DNA of 16,777 nucleotides from Chloroflexota bacterium. Its GTDB lineage: Bacteria; Chloroflexota; Anaerolineae; Anaerolineales; Villigracilaceae. This document shows positions 8,732 to 16,696 of the stretch, in pieces. Positions within the stretch are counted from its first letter, which is position 1. The number at the start of each line of letters is the position of its first letter. The stretch is taken from contig JAJYOH010000066.1 of the NCBI GenBank assembly GCA_021796315.1, forward strand, positions 1 to 16,777, given 5' to 3'. Position numbers and translations under genes: made by a program. The notes beneath the pieces were generated by a model that ran no database searches, was not told the DNA's origin, and saw only the letters and a list, made by a program, of their open reading frames with translations.

Positions 8732-9109
8732 ATGGAAAAAACACCTTTCTTGATTGTGGAACAACCATACGATATTGCCATTGAGCAGGTCGTGCAACAA
8801 ATACGCAGCCTCGGTTTGCAAATCACCCTGACTTTTGATCTGCAAGAGGCGCGACACGCTCATGCCAACTGCACCTGCCCTCATCACGGGACAGAACAAT
8901 GTGACTGCCAACTGGTCGTCATTTTGATTTATGGACACGGGCCCAAACCTGCCACCCTGATTGCCCACGGGCATGAAGGGAAAACCTGGTTTTCTTTTGT
9001 TGACCCGCTTCCGCACCATGAGGGTCAGCACTTGGAAACGCTACTAGTGCGTACCCTCCGAATACCAGCAGACTCGCGCACTTCTGTGGATTCAGTTTAT
9101 GCCGGATGA
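8732..9109 (+). CDS. Small Cys/His-rich cytosolic protein, putative metal binder
   Basis: A 125-aa protein with no signal peptide or TM segment. The middle holds a dense ligand cluster: H42, H44, C47, C49, H51, H52, C57, C59 (HAHANCTCPHHGTEQCDC), then H69, H79, H81 and H95, H96, H100. The flanking segments look like an alpha/beta domain (DIAIEQVVQQIRSLGLQI; QLVVILIYGHGPKPATLIAHG) with a faint resemblance to DUF302-type proteins, which I cannot confirm. GGAG precedes the ATG. The gene overlaps the CsoR-like gene by 11 nt and lies two genes before copA. A copper chaperone or cytosolic copper buffer is plausible, but this is inferred from composition and context. Confidence 0.65.
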   Translation: MEKTPFLIVEQPYDIAIEQVVQQIRSLGLQITLTFDLQEARHAHANCTCPHHGTEQCDCQLVVILIYGHGPKPATLIAHGHEGKTWFSFVDPLPHHEGQHLETLLVRTLRIPADSRTSVDSVYAG

Positions 9110-9380
9110 AGCTCGCACGGAAATTATCCGGCGCTTGCGTGCTGTGGGCGAGAGCTTAGGCTGCCTCCAAGCCCTGATCAGAGATGATGCCCCTTGCGGA
9201 CAAGTCCTCCGCCAACTTTGCACGGTTCAGACCGAATTGCAAGCGTTAAAAATCCGGATGCTCCACTGCCAGGTAAATGCGAGTAAAAGCATCATCCAAT
9301 TCAACCCGTCTGCTGATAACCGCTTGGCCGAACTTCACCGTTTATTTGATCTATACAACACACTGATTCAATCTACCTGA
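9099..9380 (+). CDS. CsoR/RcnR-family metal-sensing repressor, divergent ligands
   Basis: A 93-aa all-helical regulator of the CsoR/RcnR (DUF156) family: [30 protein letters not shown] matches the first helix and the conserved Cys of the second. Members bind operator DNA when metal-free and release it when Cu(I), Ni(II) or another signal binds. In Mycobacterium CsoR the ligands are Cys-x24-His-x3-Cys. Here C33 fits the first position, but without gaps the other two align with Q58 and S62. Nearby alternatives are C41, H56 and C57. The ATG at 9099 overlaps the upstream gene by 11 nt, suggesting coupling. Its likely targets are the dyads at 8600-8658 and perhaps 7412-7431. Cu(I) as signal is inferred from copA, 19 nt downstream. 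Confidence 0.82.
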   Translation: MPDEARTEIIRRLRAVGESLGCLQALIRDDAPCGQVLRQLCTVQTELQALKIRMLHCQVNASKSIIQFNPSADNRLAELHRLFDLYNTLIQST

Positions 9381-9399
9381 TGATCAAGGAGATCGTCTT

Positions 9400-11985
9400 A
9401 TGAATAAATCTACGCTAACTTTATCGCTCCCCATCTCCGGGATGACATGCGCATCCTGTGTGGCTCATGTAGAGAGCGCTTTGAAGGAATTACCAGGCAC
9501 TTCGAACGTTGTCGTTAATCTGGCTACGTCCAAAGCCAGCCTGGAATACGATCCTCAACTGGTGAAACTGCCAGATATGCAGCGGGCAGTAGCCGATGTT
9601 GGCTACAGCGTTCCAACCTCTGAATTAACCCTGGATGTACGTGGCATGACCTGCGCTTCCTGTGTTGATCATGTTGAAGGGTCACTCAAAGAACTCACGG
9701 GGGTCCAGGAAGCCGTCGTCAACCTGGGTTTGAACACAGCGCGTGTGACATATATCCCCGGTGTAGTGACGCCCGCTGCGATGAAACACGCGGTGCGGGA
9801 GGTTGGCTACGAAGCGCTTGAACGCAGCGCCGGGGCAGATGCACTCGACCGCGAACGCCAGGCACGGGAAGACGAAATCAAACACCAAGGACGCAATCTG
9901 TTGATTGCCGGGAGCATCGGCCTGGTGGTCATGATTGGGACGTTCTACGATATGCTCGGACCGTTGAAATCCTTTGTCCCCCAATTTCTTTCCTACAAAT
10001 GGGTCATCGGGCTGCTCACCACCCCGATTGTGCTGGGGCCGGGACGGCAGTTCTTTACCAATTCCTGGCGCGGATTGAAACATGGCGTTACGGATATGAA
10101 CCTGCTCTACGCCACCGGGATTGGGGCCGCTTATGGCATTGCGGTGATCAACACCATCTTTCCCAAAGCCGGGTTTGGCGGCGAAGGTGCGACTTTCTTT
10201 GAAAGCGCCGCGCTGCTGACGGTTTTCATCATCCTGGGACGCTGGCTCGAAGCGCTGACACGCGGGCGCACGTCTGAAGCCATTCGCAAACTGATGAAGT
10301 TGCAGCCCAAGGTTGCCCATGTTATTCGGAATGGCAAGGAAGAAGAACTCCCGGCAGATGAAGTCGAAATGAACGACCTGATCCTGGTGCGCCCTGGTGA
10401 GAGTATCCCAGTAGATGGGTTGGTAGCGGATGGCTATTCCGCAGTGGACGAGTCCATGCTGACCGGTGAAAGCCTGCCGGTCGAAAAGAAAGCCGGGGAT
10501 AATGTCATCGGCGGGACGTTGAATAAAACAGGCGCCTTCAAGTTCACGGCCACTCGTGTGGGCAAGGATACCGCCCTGGCGCAGATCATCAAGTTGGTGG
10601 AAGACGCCCAGGCCAGCAAAGCGCCCATCCAAAAACTGGCCGACTGGGTGGCCGGGCATTTCATTCTTGGCGTCCACGTTTTGGCGCTGTTGGTCTTCCT
10701 TTTCTGGTTCTTTGTAGGATATGGGCTGTTCTTTGACCCGAATTCCAGCTTCATCATGTCTCCCTATAAACTGGGCGAAATTGGCGTCTTTGGCTTTTCG
10801 CTGCTGCTCTCCGTCACGGTTCTGGTCATTTCCTGCCCGTGCGCGGTGGGATTGGCAACACCCAGCGCCATGATGGCCGGCACCGGTAAAGCCGCAGAAT
10901 ATGGCGTGCTGTTCAAGGGCGCCGAAGCCATCGAGAACGCCAGCAAACTGCAAACGATTGTGTTCGACAAGACCGGCACCCTAACACGTGGAGAACCATC
11001 TGTAACAGATGTAATCTCGAATGACGGCTTAGACGCTTCACGTTCTTTCATCCTGCGCCTGGCTGCCATTGCCGAGAAAAACTCCGAGCATCCCTTGGGC
11101 GAGGCGATTGTGCGCGGCGCTGAGGCGCGTGGGTTGGCGCTGGTTGATGCCGACTCTTTCAACTCCATTCCCGGTCATGGGATCGAGGCCAAAGCTGGTG
11201 GACGCGCAATTTTGTTGGGAAACCGCAAATTAATGCAAGGACGCGGTGTGGATTTTGGGCCGCTCATGTCCAAGGCAGAGAAACTCGAAACGGATGGGAA
11301 AACGGTCATGTTCATCGCAGTGGATGGTTCACCTGCCGGGTTGATTGCAGTGGCCGATACGCTCAAGGAACATGCGGCAGAAGCCATTCAGCGCCTGCAC
11401 AAAATGGGCATCGAGACAGCCATGATCACCGGCGACAATCGCCGCACAGCGGAGGCTATCGCACGCCAGGTTGGCATCGACCGGGTTTTGGCTGAAGTCT
11501 TGCCGCAGGATAAAGCCGAGGAAGTCAAAAAACTACAAAATTCAGGCAGAAAAGTAGCAATGGTAGGCGACGGCGTCAACGATGCGCCGGCCCTGGCCAA
11601 GGCAGATGTGGGCATGGCGATTGGTTCCGGTACTGATGTGGCCAAAGAAACCGGCGATGTCATCCTGATCAAAGACGATATTCGTGATGTGGTTGTGGCA
11701 CTCGAAATCGCCAAGGCAACGATGAACAAAGTCAAGCAAAACCTGTTCTGGGCGTTTATATACAACACGCTTGGCATCCCCCTCGCCGCGGGCCTGTTTT
11801 ACCCATTTGCCGCGGTTATCATCAGCCCCGAACTGGCTGGCCTGTTCATGGCAATCAGTTCGATTACGGTCACACTGAACACCCTGCTTTTGAAAGGTTT
11901 CAAGCCTTCCATCCGCCGATCAGTGAATAATTTGGGCACAAATACAGAGATGTCCCAACTCCCGGCGGGAGTTGGCAGCGACTAA
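9400..11985 (+). CDS. copA: Cu(I)-exporting P1B-1-type ATPase
   Basis: An 861-aa membrane pump that uses ATP to move Cu(I) out of the cytosol. Two heavy-metal-associated domains lie at the N-terminus, each with GMTCASC (C17/C20 and C85/C88). The core has the actuator motif TGES (355-358), the transmembrane metal site CPC (479-481), the phosphorylation motif DKTGT (D523), SEHP (562-565) and GDGVND (723-728). The last two TM helices carry the Cu(I) signature: N781-x6-YN-x4-P and P810-x6-M-x2-SS (820-821). All key residues are intact. AAGGAG precedes the ATG. It is the third gene of the operon with the Cys/His-rich protein and the CsoR-like repressor. Specificity for Cu(I)/Ag(I) follows from the signature residues. 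Confidence 0.95.
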   Translation: MNKSTLTLSLPISGMTCASCVAHVESALKELPGTSNVVVNLATSKASLEYDPQLVKLPDMQRAVADVGYSVPTSELTLDVRGMTCASCVDHVEGSLKELTGVQEAVVNLGLNTARVTYIPGVVTPAAMKHAVREVGYEALERSAGADALDRERQAREDEIKHQGRNLLIAGSIGLVVMIGTFYDMLGPLKSFVPQFLSYKWVIGLLTTPIVLGPGRQFFTNSWRGLKHGVTDMNLLYATGIGAAYGIAVINTIFPKAGFGGEGATFFESAALLTVFIILGRWLEALTRGRTSEAIRKLMKLQPKVAHVIRNGKEEELPADEVEMNDLILVRPGESIPVDGLVADGYSAVDESMLTGESLPVEKKAGDNVIGGTLNKTGAFKFTATRVGKDTALAQIIKLVEDAQASKAPIQKLADWVAGHFILGVHVLALLVFLFWFFVGYGLFFDPNSSFIMSPYKLGEIGVFGFSLLLSVTVLVISCPCAVGLATPSAMMAGTGKAAEYGVLFKGAEAIENASKLQTIVFDKTGTLTRGEPSVTDVISNDGLDASRSFILRLAAIAEKNSEHPLGEAIVRGAEARGLALVDADSFNSIPGHGIEAKAGGRAILLGNRKLMQGRGVDFGPLMSKAEKLETDGKTVMFIAVDGSPAGLIAVADTLKEHAAEAIQRLHKMGIETAMITGDNRRTAEAIARQVGIDRVLAEVLPQDKAEEVKKLQNSGRKVAMVGDGVNDAPALAKADVGMAIGSGTDVAKETGDVILIKDDIRDVVVALEIAKATMNKVKQNLFWAFIYNTLGIPLAAGLFYPFAAVIISPELAGLFMAISSITVTLNTLLLKGFKPSIRRSVNNLGTNTEMSQLPAGVGSD

Positions 11986-11991
11986 CAAACC

Positions 11992-12081
11992 CTGGAGCCT
12001 GGCGGTTACGCTTTATCAAACTTCCGGCTAACCGGCGATTGAAATAAAACCCTATCCGCCACGCGAATCGCCAGGCTCCAG
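11992..12081 (+). repeat. 90-nt inverted-repeat element between copA and the small membrane gene
   Basis: CTGGAGCCTGGCG (11992-12004) and CGCCAGGCTCCAG (12069-12081) are perfect 13-bp inverted repeats. Pairing extends three more positions with one G-U, then continues after a bulge (CGC with GCG). The 64-nt interior has a small CCGG/CCGG hairpin. No T run follows, so this is not a simple terminator. It could be an mRNA-stabilising or attenuating element, or a small mobile inverted repeat. Confidence 0.65.
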
Positions 12082-12109
12082 TCAACCTATCTTAATAAGG
12101 AGATGAATT

Positions 12110-12337
12110 ATGGAACACGAACAAGTTGAGTCCGAAATAGCGCGCAAAAGTGCCCTGATCTATTTACCCCTTTCAGCTGGCATAGCCCTGGCGTTTTTGC
12201 TGATCGCCAATTTGATTGGGAATTATCCGCTGGTGGCGAAAATCGGTGGGGCGGTATGGGTGGCAATTCTCAGCCTGATTGTCTCGATGCCCATCGTCAC
12301 ATCTCAAGTTAAACGAAAAGTCAAAGTAGTGGCTTGA
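12110..12337 (+). CDS. Small two-TM membrane protein
   Basis: A 75-aa protein with a charged N-terminus (EHEQVESEIARK), two hydrophobic segments (about 15-36 and 43-66) and a basic tail (KRKVKVV). This predicts a helical hairpin with both ends in the cytosol. AAGGAG lies 8 nt before the ATG, a strong ribosome binding site. It follows copA after the long inverted repeat and precedes a terminator-like hairpin, so it is the last gene of the copper part. I do not recognise the family. A partner or regulator of CopA is possible from position only. Confidence 0.65.
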   Translation: MEHEQVESEIARKSALIYLPLSAGIALAFLLIANLIGNYPLVAKIGGAVWVAILSLIVSMPIVTSQVKRKVKVVA

Positions 12338-12353
12338 ATCCGCCGTTTGAGTG

Positions 12354-12396
12354 ACCGTCTGGAAAGGTGTTCAAACCTTTCCAGATGGTTATTTTA
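12354..12396 (+). terminator. Terminator-like hairpin closing the copper operon
   Basis: CCGTCTGGAAAGG (12355-12367) pairs with CCTTTCCAGATGG (12376-12388) through an 8-nt loop, with one G-U pair, followed by TTATTTTAT. It separates the copper genes from the envelope cluster. It also lies within the 5' part of an over-long acyltransferase reading frame, arguing against the earlier start. Confidence 0.75.
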
Positions 12397-12433
12397 TGGC
12401 TTGGAAAACAACATAATTCCCGAAGGATTAAGT

Positions 12434-13525
12434 ATGTCCATTGCTTCGCCATCTCGACCAACACCAACTCCCCATGCACGCATCGACTATATTGATATCG
12501 CCAAAGGCCTCGGCATCCTGTTGGTAGTGATGGGGCACAATGATTTTTCACTGATTTCTCCATTCCTTTTCAAGTTGATTTACTCGTTCCATATGCCGAT
12601 GTTCTTTTTCATGTCGGGAATATTTTTCAAGCCGGACCTGTCATTCCTGACTCTGCTCCGCCGTCGCTTCGACAGTGTGCTCAGACCCTACATTTTCATC
12701 ATTTTGCTGATTTTTTTCGCCACCCTTTCCTTTACCAAAGTGGATTTTGCACACTCCATCACTCGTCTGGTCAAAGCACTCTATGGCAACGGACATTACC
12801 TGGATTGGGTGCAGTTGTGGTTCCTGCCGCACCTGTTCGTGGTCAGTCTGTTTGCTTTCTTGTTCTTCAAACTGGTTCTCCGCACAGGCCTCCCCTGGCT
12901 GAAATGGGTGCTTTTGGTGGCAGCGCAGGTTGTGGGAGTGTTGAGCATCTCCGCGTTCTGGCCGTTCAACCTCGAACTTTTCGGACGGAAATTGGAAGTC
13001 TTTGGGCTACCTTTCAGCCTGGATTTGGTGCTCATCAGCGGATTTTTCTTTATCCTGGGCTATGAGTTATTTCAAAACTTCCCTGCTGCCTTTTTCAAAA
13101 AACCGCAGGTCTGCCTTCTCTTGGGCCTTTTGCTCTCGGCCTTTGTTTGGTTCTTCCCACCTACCATCGATTTCAACATCCGCCAGTTCGATTCGTTGTT
13201 CTTGAATACCCTGGAGGCTCTTCTGGGAATAGCCTTCGCGCTTTCCCTTGCGCTACAAATCGAACGTATTGCCCGCTTGGCCGTGATTTTCAAATATATC
13301 GGACGGGCTTCACTCATCATCCTGCTCTTTCAGGTGCCCATCCAAGCCTTCTGGAGCGATAAAGTTCTCGCTATGACCGGCAATTTTCCCCTTGCTTATT
13401 GGATCGGTTTCTTCGCCGGGGTCCTTGGTCCCCTGGCCATCAATGCGCTGTTCATTAAACCCAATCCAATCGTTGGCAAGTGGTTCGGACAAAAAACCTA
13501 CACGGCAATCCCCGCCAGCGATTAA
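12434..13525 (+). CDS. Acyltransferase-3 family membrane protein
   Basis: A 363-aa integral membrane protein with about ten hydrophobic helices. The N-terminus has the family signature RIDYIDIAKGLGILLVVMGH, whose final His is the conserved putative catalytic residue, followed by SFHMPMFFFMSGIFF. Enzymes of this family (PF01757) transfer acetyl or other acyl groups to surface sugars, peptidoglycan or lipids. The start at 12434 is preferred: GAAGGA lies 6 nt upstream, whereas the in-frame start at 12347 would translate through the terminator hairpin. The sortase gene starts one base after the stop, implying translational coupling. The acceptor substrate cannot be read from the sequence. Confidence 0.85.
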   Translation: MSIASPSRPTPTPHARIDYIDIAKGLGILLVVMGHNDFSLISPFLFKLIYSFHMPMFFFMSGIFFKPDLSFLTLLRRRFDSVLRPYIFIILLIFFATLSFTKVDFAHSITRLVKALYGNGHYLDWVQLWFLPHLFVVSLFAFLFFKLVLRTGLPWLKWVLLVAAQVVGVLSISAFWPFNLELFGRKLEVFGLPFSLDLVLISGFFFILGYELFQNFPAAFFKKPQVCLLLGLLLSAFVWFFPPTIDFNIRQFDSLFLNTLEALLGIAFALSLALQIERIARLAVIFKYIGRASLIILLFQVPIQAFWSDKVLAMTGNFPLAYWIGFFAGVLGPLAINALFIKPNPIVGKWFGQKTYTAIPASD

Positions 13526-13526
13526 G

Positions 13527-14420
13527 ATGGCCAGTGTTGGCAAGTGGATGACTAAGAAACGTGTGGACGATCTTTCCATCCAGGAGCTGCGTCACCTACT
13601 GCTGGAGAAACGCCGGGTAGCGCGCACTGAGCGCCTGGAACACTTTCGCTCCACCGGGCAGGTGATGGCAGTTGTTTCTACATGGGCGCGCGCAAGGGTC
13701 GTTCCTGAAAAAGGCGCTCCCACCGAAAAACCGCGACAAAGCTGGCTGGATCGTATCCTTTTGTTTGTGGAAATCCTGGCCGTTGTTGGGTTTGCAGGCA
13801 TGGTTTTGAACGGCGTCTCCATTCTGAGAACGCTCAATCGTGAAGTGGCAGAATCCTTTCAGCAACCCACACTTGTACCAGCCCCTCTTATTCGAGCAGT
13901 GGTGTTGCCCGAAGGTCATACACCGCCCAATAGTCCGAATGGTGCGCAGCCCAATGAAGCGGAAATCCCGGAGCATTTACGTCCGTTGGCGCAATCGTTA
14001 GCGAATGTGCCCATCCCCACTCCGGCCAGCCATCAAGCCATCCGTATCCAGATTCCCGCTATTGACGTGGATGCGCCGGTTGTACTGGGCGATGGCTGGG
14101 AGCAGCTCAAACTAGGTGTTGCTCAACACCTTGGGACCCCGAACCCGGGTGAAAACGGCAATCTTGTTCTTTCGGGACACAACGACGTCTTTGGCGAAGT
14201 TTTCCGTAATCTGGACCGGCTCCAACCCGGTGATGTTGTCATCCTGTTTACGAGCCAGCGGCAGTACACTTATGTCATTACCGGGACGAAGATTGTCGCT
14301 CCAACGGCAGTGGAGGTGATGGACCCAACGCCGAACGCCACTGTGACGTTGATATCGTGCCATCCATACCTGGTGGATAATCATCGAATTGTCGTTTCGG
14401 CTGTCTTGCAAAATCCTTAG
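13527..14420 (+). CDS. Sortase (class D/E/F-like) with long charged N-terminus
   Basis: A 297-aa membrane-anchored transpeptidase. Residues 1-70 are highly charged (DLSIQELRHLLLEKRRVARTERL...), predicted cytosolic. A TM segment lies at about 76-100, then a proline-rich linker, then the sortase barrel (about 168-295). The catalytic residues are H218 (LVLSGHNDVFGEVFRNL), C278 (TLISCHP) and R287 (HRIVVSA), in the usual order and spacing. Sortases cut a C-terminal sorting signal and join the protein to the cell wall or to pilin. No LPxTG-like signal is visible in this window. The start at 13527 follows the acyltransferase stop by one base; 13548 (MTKKRVDDL) is an alternative. A longer frame from 13392 overlaps the acyltransferase and is rejected. 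The class assignment is uncertain. Confidence 0.88.
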   Translation: MASVGKWMTKKRVDDLSIQELRHLLLEKRRVARTERLEHFRSTGQVMAVVSTWARARVVPEKGAPTEKPRQSWLDRILLFVEILAVVGFAGMVLNGVSILRTLNREVAESFQQPTLVPAPLIRAVVLPEGHTPPNSPNGAQPNEAEIPEHLRPLAQSLANVPIPTPASHQAIRIQIPAIDVDAPVVLGDGWEQLKLGVAQHLGTPNPGENGNLVLSGHNDVFGEVFRNLDRLQPGDVVILFTSQRQYTYVITGTKIVAPTAVEVMDPTPNATVTLISCHPYLVDNHRIVVSAVLQNP

Positions 14421-14429
14421 GAGAAAACC

Positions 14430-15419
14430 ATGTCCCTTGAACCCCAGGCCCCTGAAACCGCATCTGCATTACCAGACCATTCCCTCCGTCAAATCATGCT
14501 TGCTCAAAAAGCGCGCCAAGCTAATCTTGCCCGAAAGGCATTGTTTATCTTGATCGTGTTCCTGGCCGGATTTGGCGGGGGATATTTTACCGGCAGACAG
14601 TCCACACCAGCAACCGCGGCGCTGCCTGCCAAGAAGGCAGCGGTAAATGTTAACGGGATCTTCCAACCTGAAGGCTATACAATCCCGGCTACGTTTGGAA
14701 ATATCGGCCCGCAGATGGTGGCATATGGCGCGATAGATTTGGCCCGCTTCATAGAACTATACAAACAAAACGGCCATCCCCTCAGCGATGAGCAGCTCGC
14801 CATTTTGACAAAGGAAAGTAGTTCCCAGATTGTGATTAACCAGCAGAATGCCAATTTCCTGCTCAACTTTTTCTGGGCCTTTGGCCTGACGAACAAAAAC
14901 CCGATCCTGACCGAAGGGCAGATGATGTCTGGTGGGAAAGACAAGGCCAGTAACTTTGCATCTACAGGCGGCTGGACACTCGGAACGAAGGCCCCAATGG
15001 ATCTGTATGCCAGCGCTACATTCCTTCCATTGACTGAAGATCAACAGGCGCGTCTGCTGAAAGTAGCTTCCAGTGTCTACCGGCCCTGCTGCGATAACCC
15101 AACCCATTTCCCCGATTGTAATCATGGCATGGCGATGCTGGGGCTGCTGGAGTTAATGGCCTCCCAAGATGCAAGCGAGGCGGATATGTTCAATGCGGCC
15201 AAATACGTCAATGCCTACTGGTTTCCTCAACAGACATTGGAAATTGCGACATACTTGAAAGCCAATCAAAAGATCGATTTTGCCCAGGCAGATGCTTCCC
15301 TGGTGGTGAGCCGCCGATATTCGTCCGGGTCTGGTTTTAAGGATGTGCATCAATGGTTGGTTGAAAACGGCTTATTGGAGCAGGCGCCGGGTAGTGGCGG
15401 CAGTTGCGCAGTGCAATAG
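14430..15419 (+). CDS. Membrane-anchored protein of unknown function with CC-x8-C-x-H motif
   Basis: A 329-aa protein with a short cytosolic N-terminus, one TM helix (about 36-54, glycine-rich end) and a large external domain. It holds a striking motif, YRPCCDNPTHFPDCNHGMA (218-235), with C220, C221, C230 and H232, and a lone C326 in a GSGGSC tail. The motif could bind a metal or form a disulfide. I do not recognise a named family; similarity to PCYCGC-type proteins is only a guess. AGGAG precedes the ATG, 9 nt after the sortase stop, so it is in the same operon. No sorting signal is present. An envelope role is inferred from topology and neighbours; copper or thiol chemistry is possible because of the Cys/His set. 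Confidence 0.7.
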   Translation: MSLEPQAPETASALPDHSLRQIMLAQKARQANLARKALFILIVFLAGFGGGYFTGRQSTPATAALPAKKAAVNVNGIFQPEGYTIPATFGNIGPQMVAYGAIDLARFIELYKQNGHPLSDEQLAILTKESSSQIVINQQNANFLLNFFWAFGLTNKNPILTEGQMMSGGKDKASNFASTGGWTLGTKAPMDLYASATFLPLTEDQQARLLKVASSVYRPCCDNPTHFPDCNHGMAMLGLLELMASQDASEADMFNAAKYVNAYWFPQQTLEIATYLKANQKIDFAQADASLVVSRRYSSGSGFKDVHQWLVENGLLEQAPGSGGSCAVQ

Positions 15420-15433
15420 GCGAAGAGACTTTT

Positions 15434-16591
15434 GTGAAAAGCACCCTGATTAATTTGCTCTCCATCCTGATGTTCGGATTCGCATTTCCGGTTGTCCAGG
15501 CTGGCAGCAATTTCCCACCTGAAAATGATTCTGGCGCTGTACTTTGCACCCCGGATGTGTATCTTCAGCCGCTGGATGACTGTGTGCCGCTGGGACCGTC
15601 AGAAACACTGACCGAGATGGCGCGTTTTGGTATTCCATTTCCACAGCAGCCGTTATCCGCCTTTTCACCCGATCCCGGTCTGAATGACTTGCCCTACCTG
15701 TATTACAAAGTCAACCCCACCGGAACTCAATTTTATCCGAGTCTGGAGGCGGCGATCAACAAACAGGGCGCCAATCGTATTATTCCGCGCGGGCGAACCA
15801 TCTATGTTGTTTACAACGGGGTTGTGGATACTGGAAAGGGCGTCTACTTCCAACTCCCCTCGGGCGCGTGGATGCCCGGTGACGGTTCCCGTGTTTCGAT
15901 ACCCGTTTTTCAAGGGCTGGAGTTTATAGCCACCCCGCAGAATGGCTTTGGATGGGTATTGACGGATACAAAGGTAATACGTGAGCCCAATTTCCTGCCA
16001 AACAACCCGCCTATCCGTAGCCTTACTCGTTTTGACATCGTGCAGGTTTACTCTGCTCAAAAAATCGAAGGAACGGAATGGTATCTGATCGGCCCGGATG
16101 AGTGGGTGGAAGGCCGCCTTGTAGCAGCGGTCTTCCCGAACACGAATCCACCTGATGGAGTAACCAATGGTCGCTGGATTGACGTGGATCTGGCTGAACA
16201 AACACTGGCCGTTTATGATAACCGCCAGTTGGTCTTTGCCACGATGGTTTCCACTGGCATTAAGCCTTTCTGGACGCGCCCTGGGTTGTTCCCAATTTAT
16301 CAAAAGAAAGCGCTCGAAAACATGAGCGGTTCTTTCGAAGCTGACCGCTCTGATTACTATTATCTGGAAAACGTACCCTGGACGATGTACTTCGACAAAG
16401 CCCGCGCCCTGCATGGCACCTACTGGCATACCTATTTTGGCTACCCTCAGTCGCATGGTTGTGTAAACCTGTCTGCCGGTGATTCACACTGGTTGTTTAA
16501 TTGGGCCAAAGAAGGCGATTGGGTCTATGTTCACGACCCCAGCGGTGTGACTCCCACCGACCCGGCAGTTTATGGCGAGGGCGGGGCATAA
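15434..16591 (+). CDS. Secreted YkuD-family L,D-transpeptidase
   Basis: A 385-aa exported enzyme that would make 3-3 cross-links in peptidoglycan or attach proteins to it. A GTG start at 15434 gives a clean signal peptide (MKSTLINLLSILMFGFAFPVVQAG). An upstream TTG at 15404 overlaps the previous gene and spoils it. The middle (about 95-250) has SH3-like segments. The C-terminal YkuD domain (about 250-375) starts WIDVDLAEQTLAVYD and contains the catalytic motif SHGCVNLS with the nucleophilic Cys about 20 residues after the conserved HGTYWH. All expected active-site residues are visible. The gene lies 14 nt after the Cys-motif protein, in the envelope cluster. Its substrate is the peptidoglycan stem peptide by family; local partners are unknown. 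Confidence 0.92.
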   Translation: MKSTLINLLSILMFGFAFPVVQAGSNFPPENDSGAVLCTPDVYLQPLDDCVPLGPSETLTEMARFGIPFPQQPLSAFSPDPGLNDLPYLYYKVNPTGTQFYPSLEAAINKQGANRIIPRGRTIYVVYNGVVDTGKGVYFQLPSGAWMPGDGSRVSIPVFQGLEFIATPQNGFGWVLTDTKVIREPNFLPNNPPIRSLTRFDIVQVYSAQKIEGTEWYLIGPDEWVEGRLVAAVFPNTNPPDGVTNGRWIDVDLAEQTLAVYDNRQLVFATMVSTGIKPFWTRPGLFPIYQKKALENMSGSFEADRSDYYYLENVPWTMYFDKARALHGTYWHTYFGYPQSHGCVNLSAGDSHWLFNWAKEGDWVYVHDPSGVTPTDPAVYGEGGA

Positions 16592-16631
16592 ATACAGAAG
16601 AGATAGGCTGATTTTGGTCTTGTAAAAAGCC

Positions 16632-16677
16632 TTGACAAACTTCTTGGTTTGCCGCATAATAACGACTTGATAAGTCG
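16632..16677 (+). promoter_or_regulatory. Promoter and dyad operator of the Rrf2-family gene
   Basis: A consensus -35 TTGACA (16632-16637) and a -10 CATAAT (16655-16660) are separated by 17 bp. The dyad CGACTT-GAT-AAGTCG (16663-16677) follows directly and covers the expected transcription start. A dyad here suits autorepression by the Rrf2 protein encoded 20 bp downstream. Confidence 0.75.
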
Positions 16678-16696
16678 TATATAGAGGCAAGATGCA

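Noticed and set aside
9682..10953. Minus-strand 423-codon reading frame opposite copA
   Set aside because: It is a shadow of the strongly conserved ATPase coding strand; its translation shows no domain pattern.
12347..12433. N-terminal extension of the acyltransferase
   Set aside because: It is translated through a terminator-like hairpin, has no ribosome binding site, and the start at 12434 has GAAGGA at proper spacing.
13392..13526. N-terminal extension of the sortase
   Set aside because: It would overlap 134 bp of the conserved acyltransferase; the peptide is uncharacteristic, and the 13527 start begins the charged N-terminus.
15665..16456. Minus-strand 263-codon reading frame opposite the L,D-transpeptidase
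   Set aside because: It is a shadow frame with no motif; the plus strand carries the intact YkuD signature.
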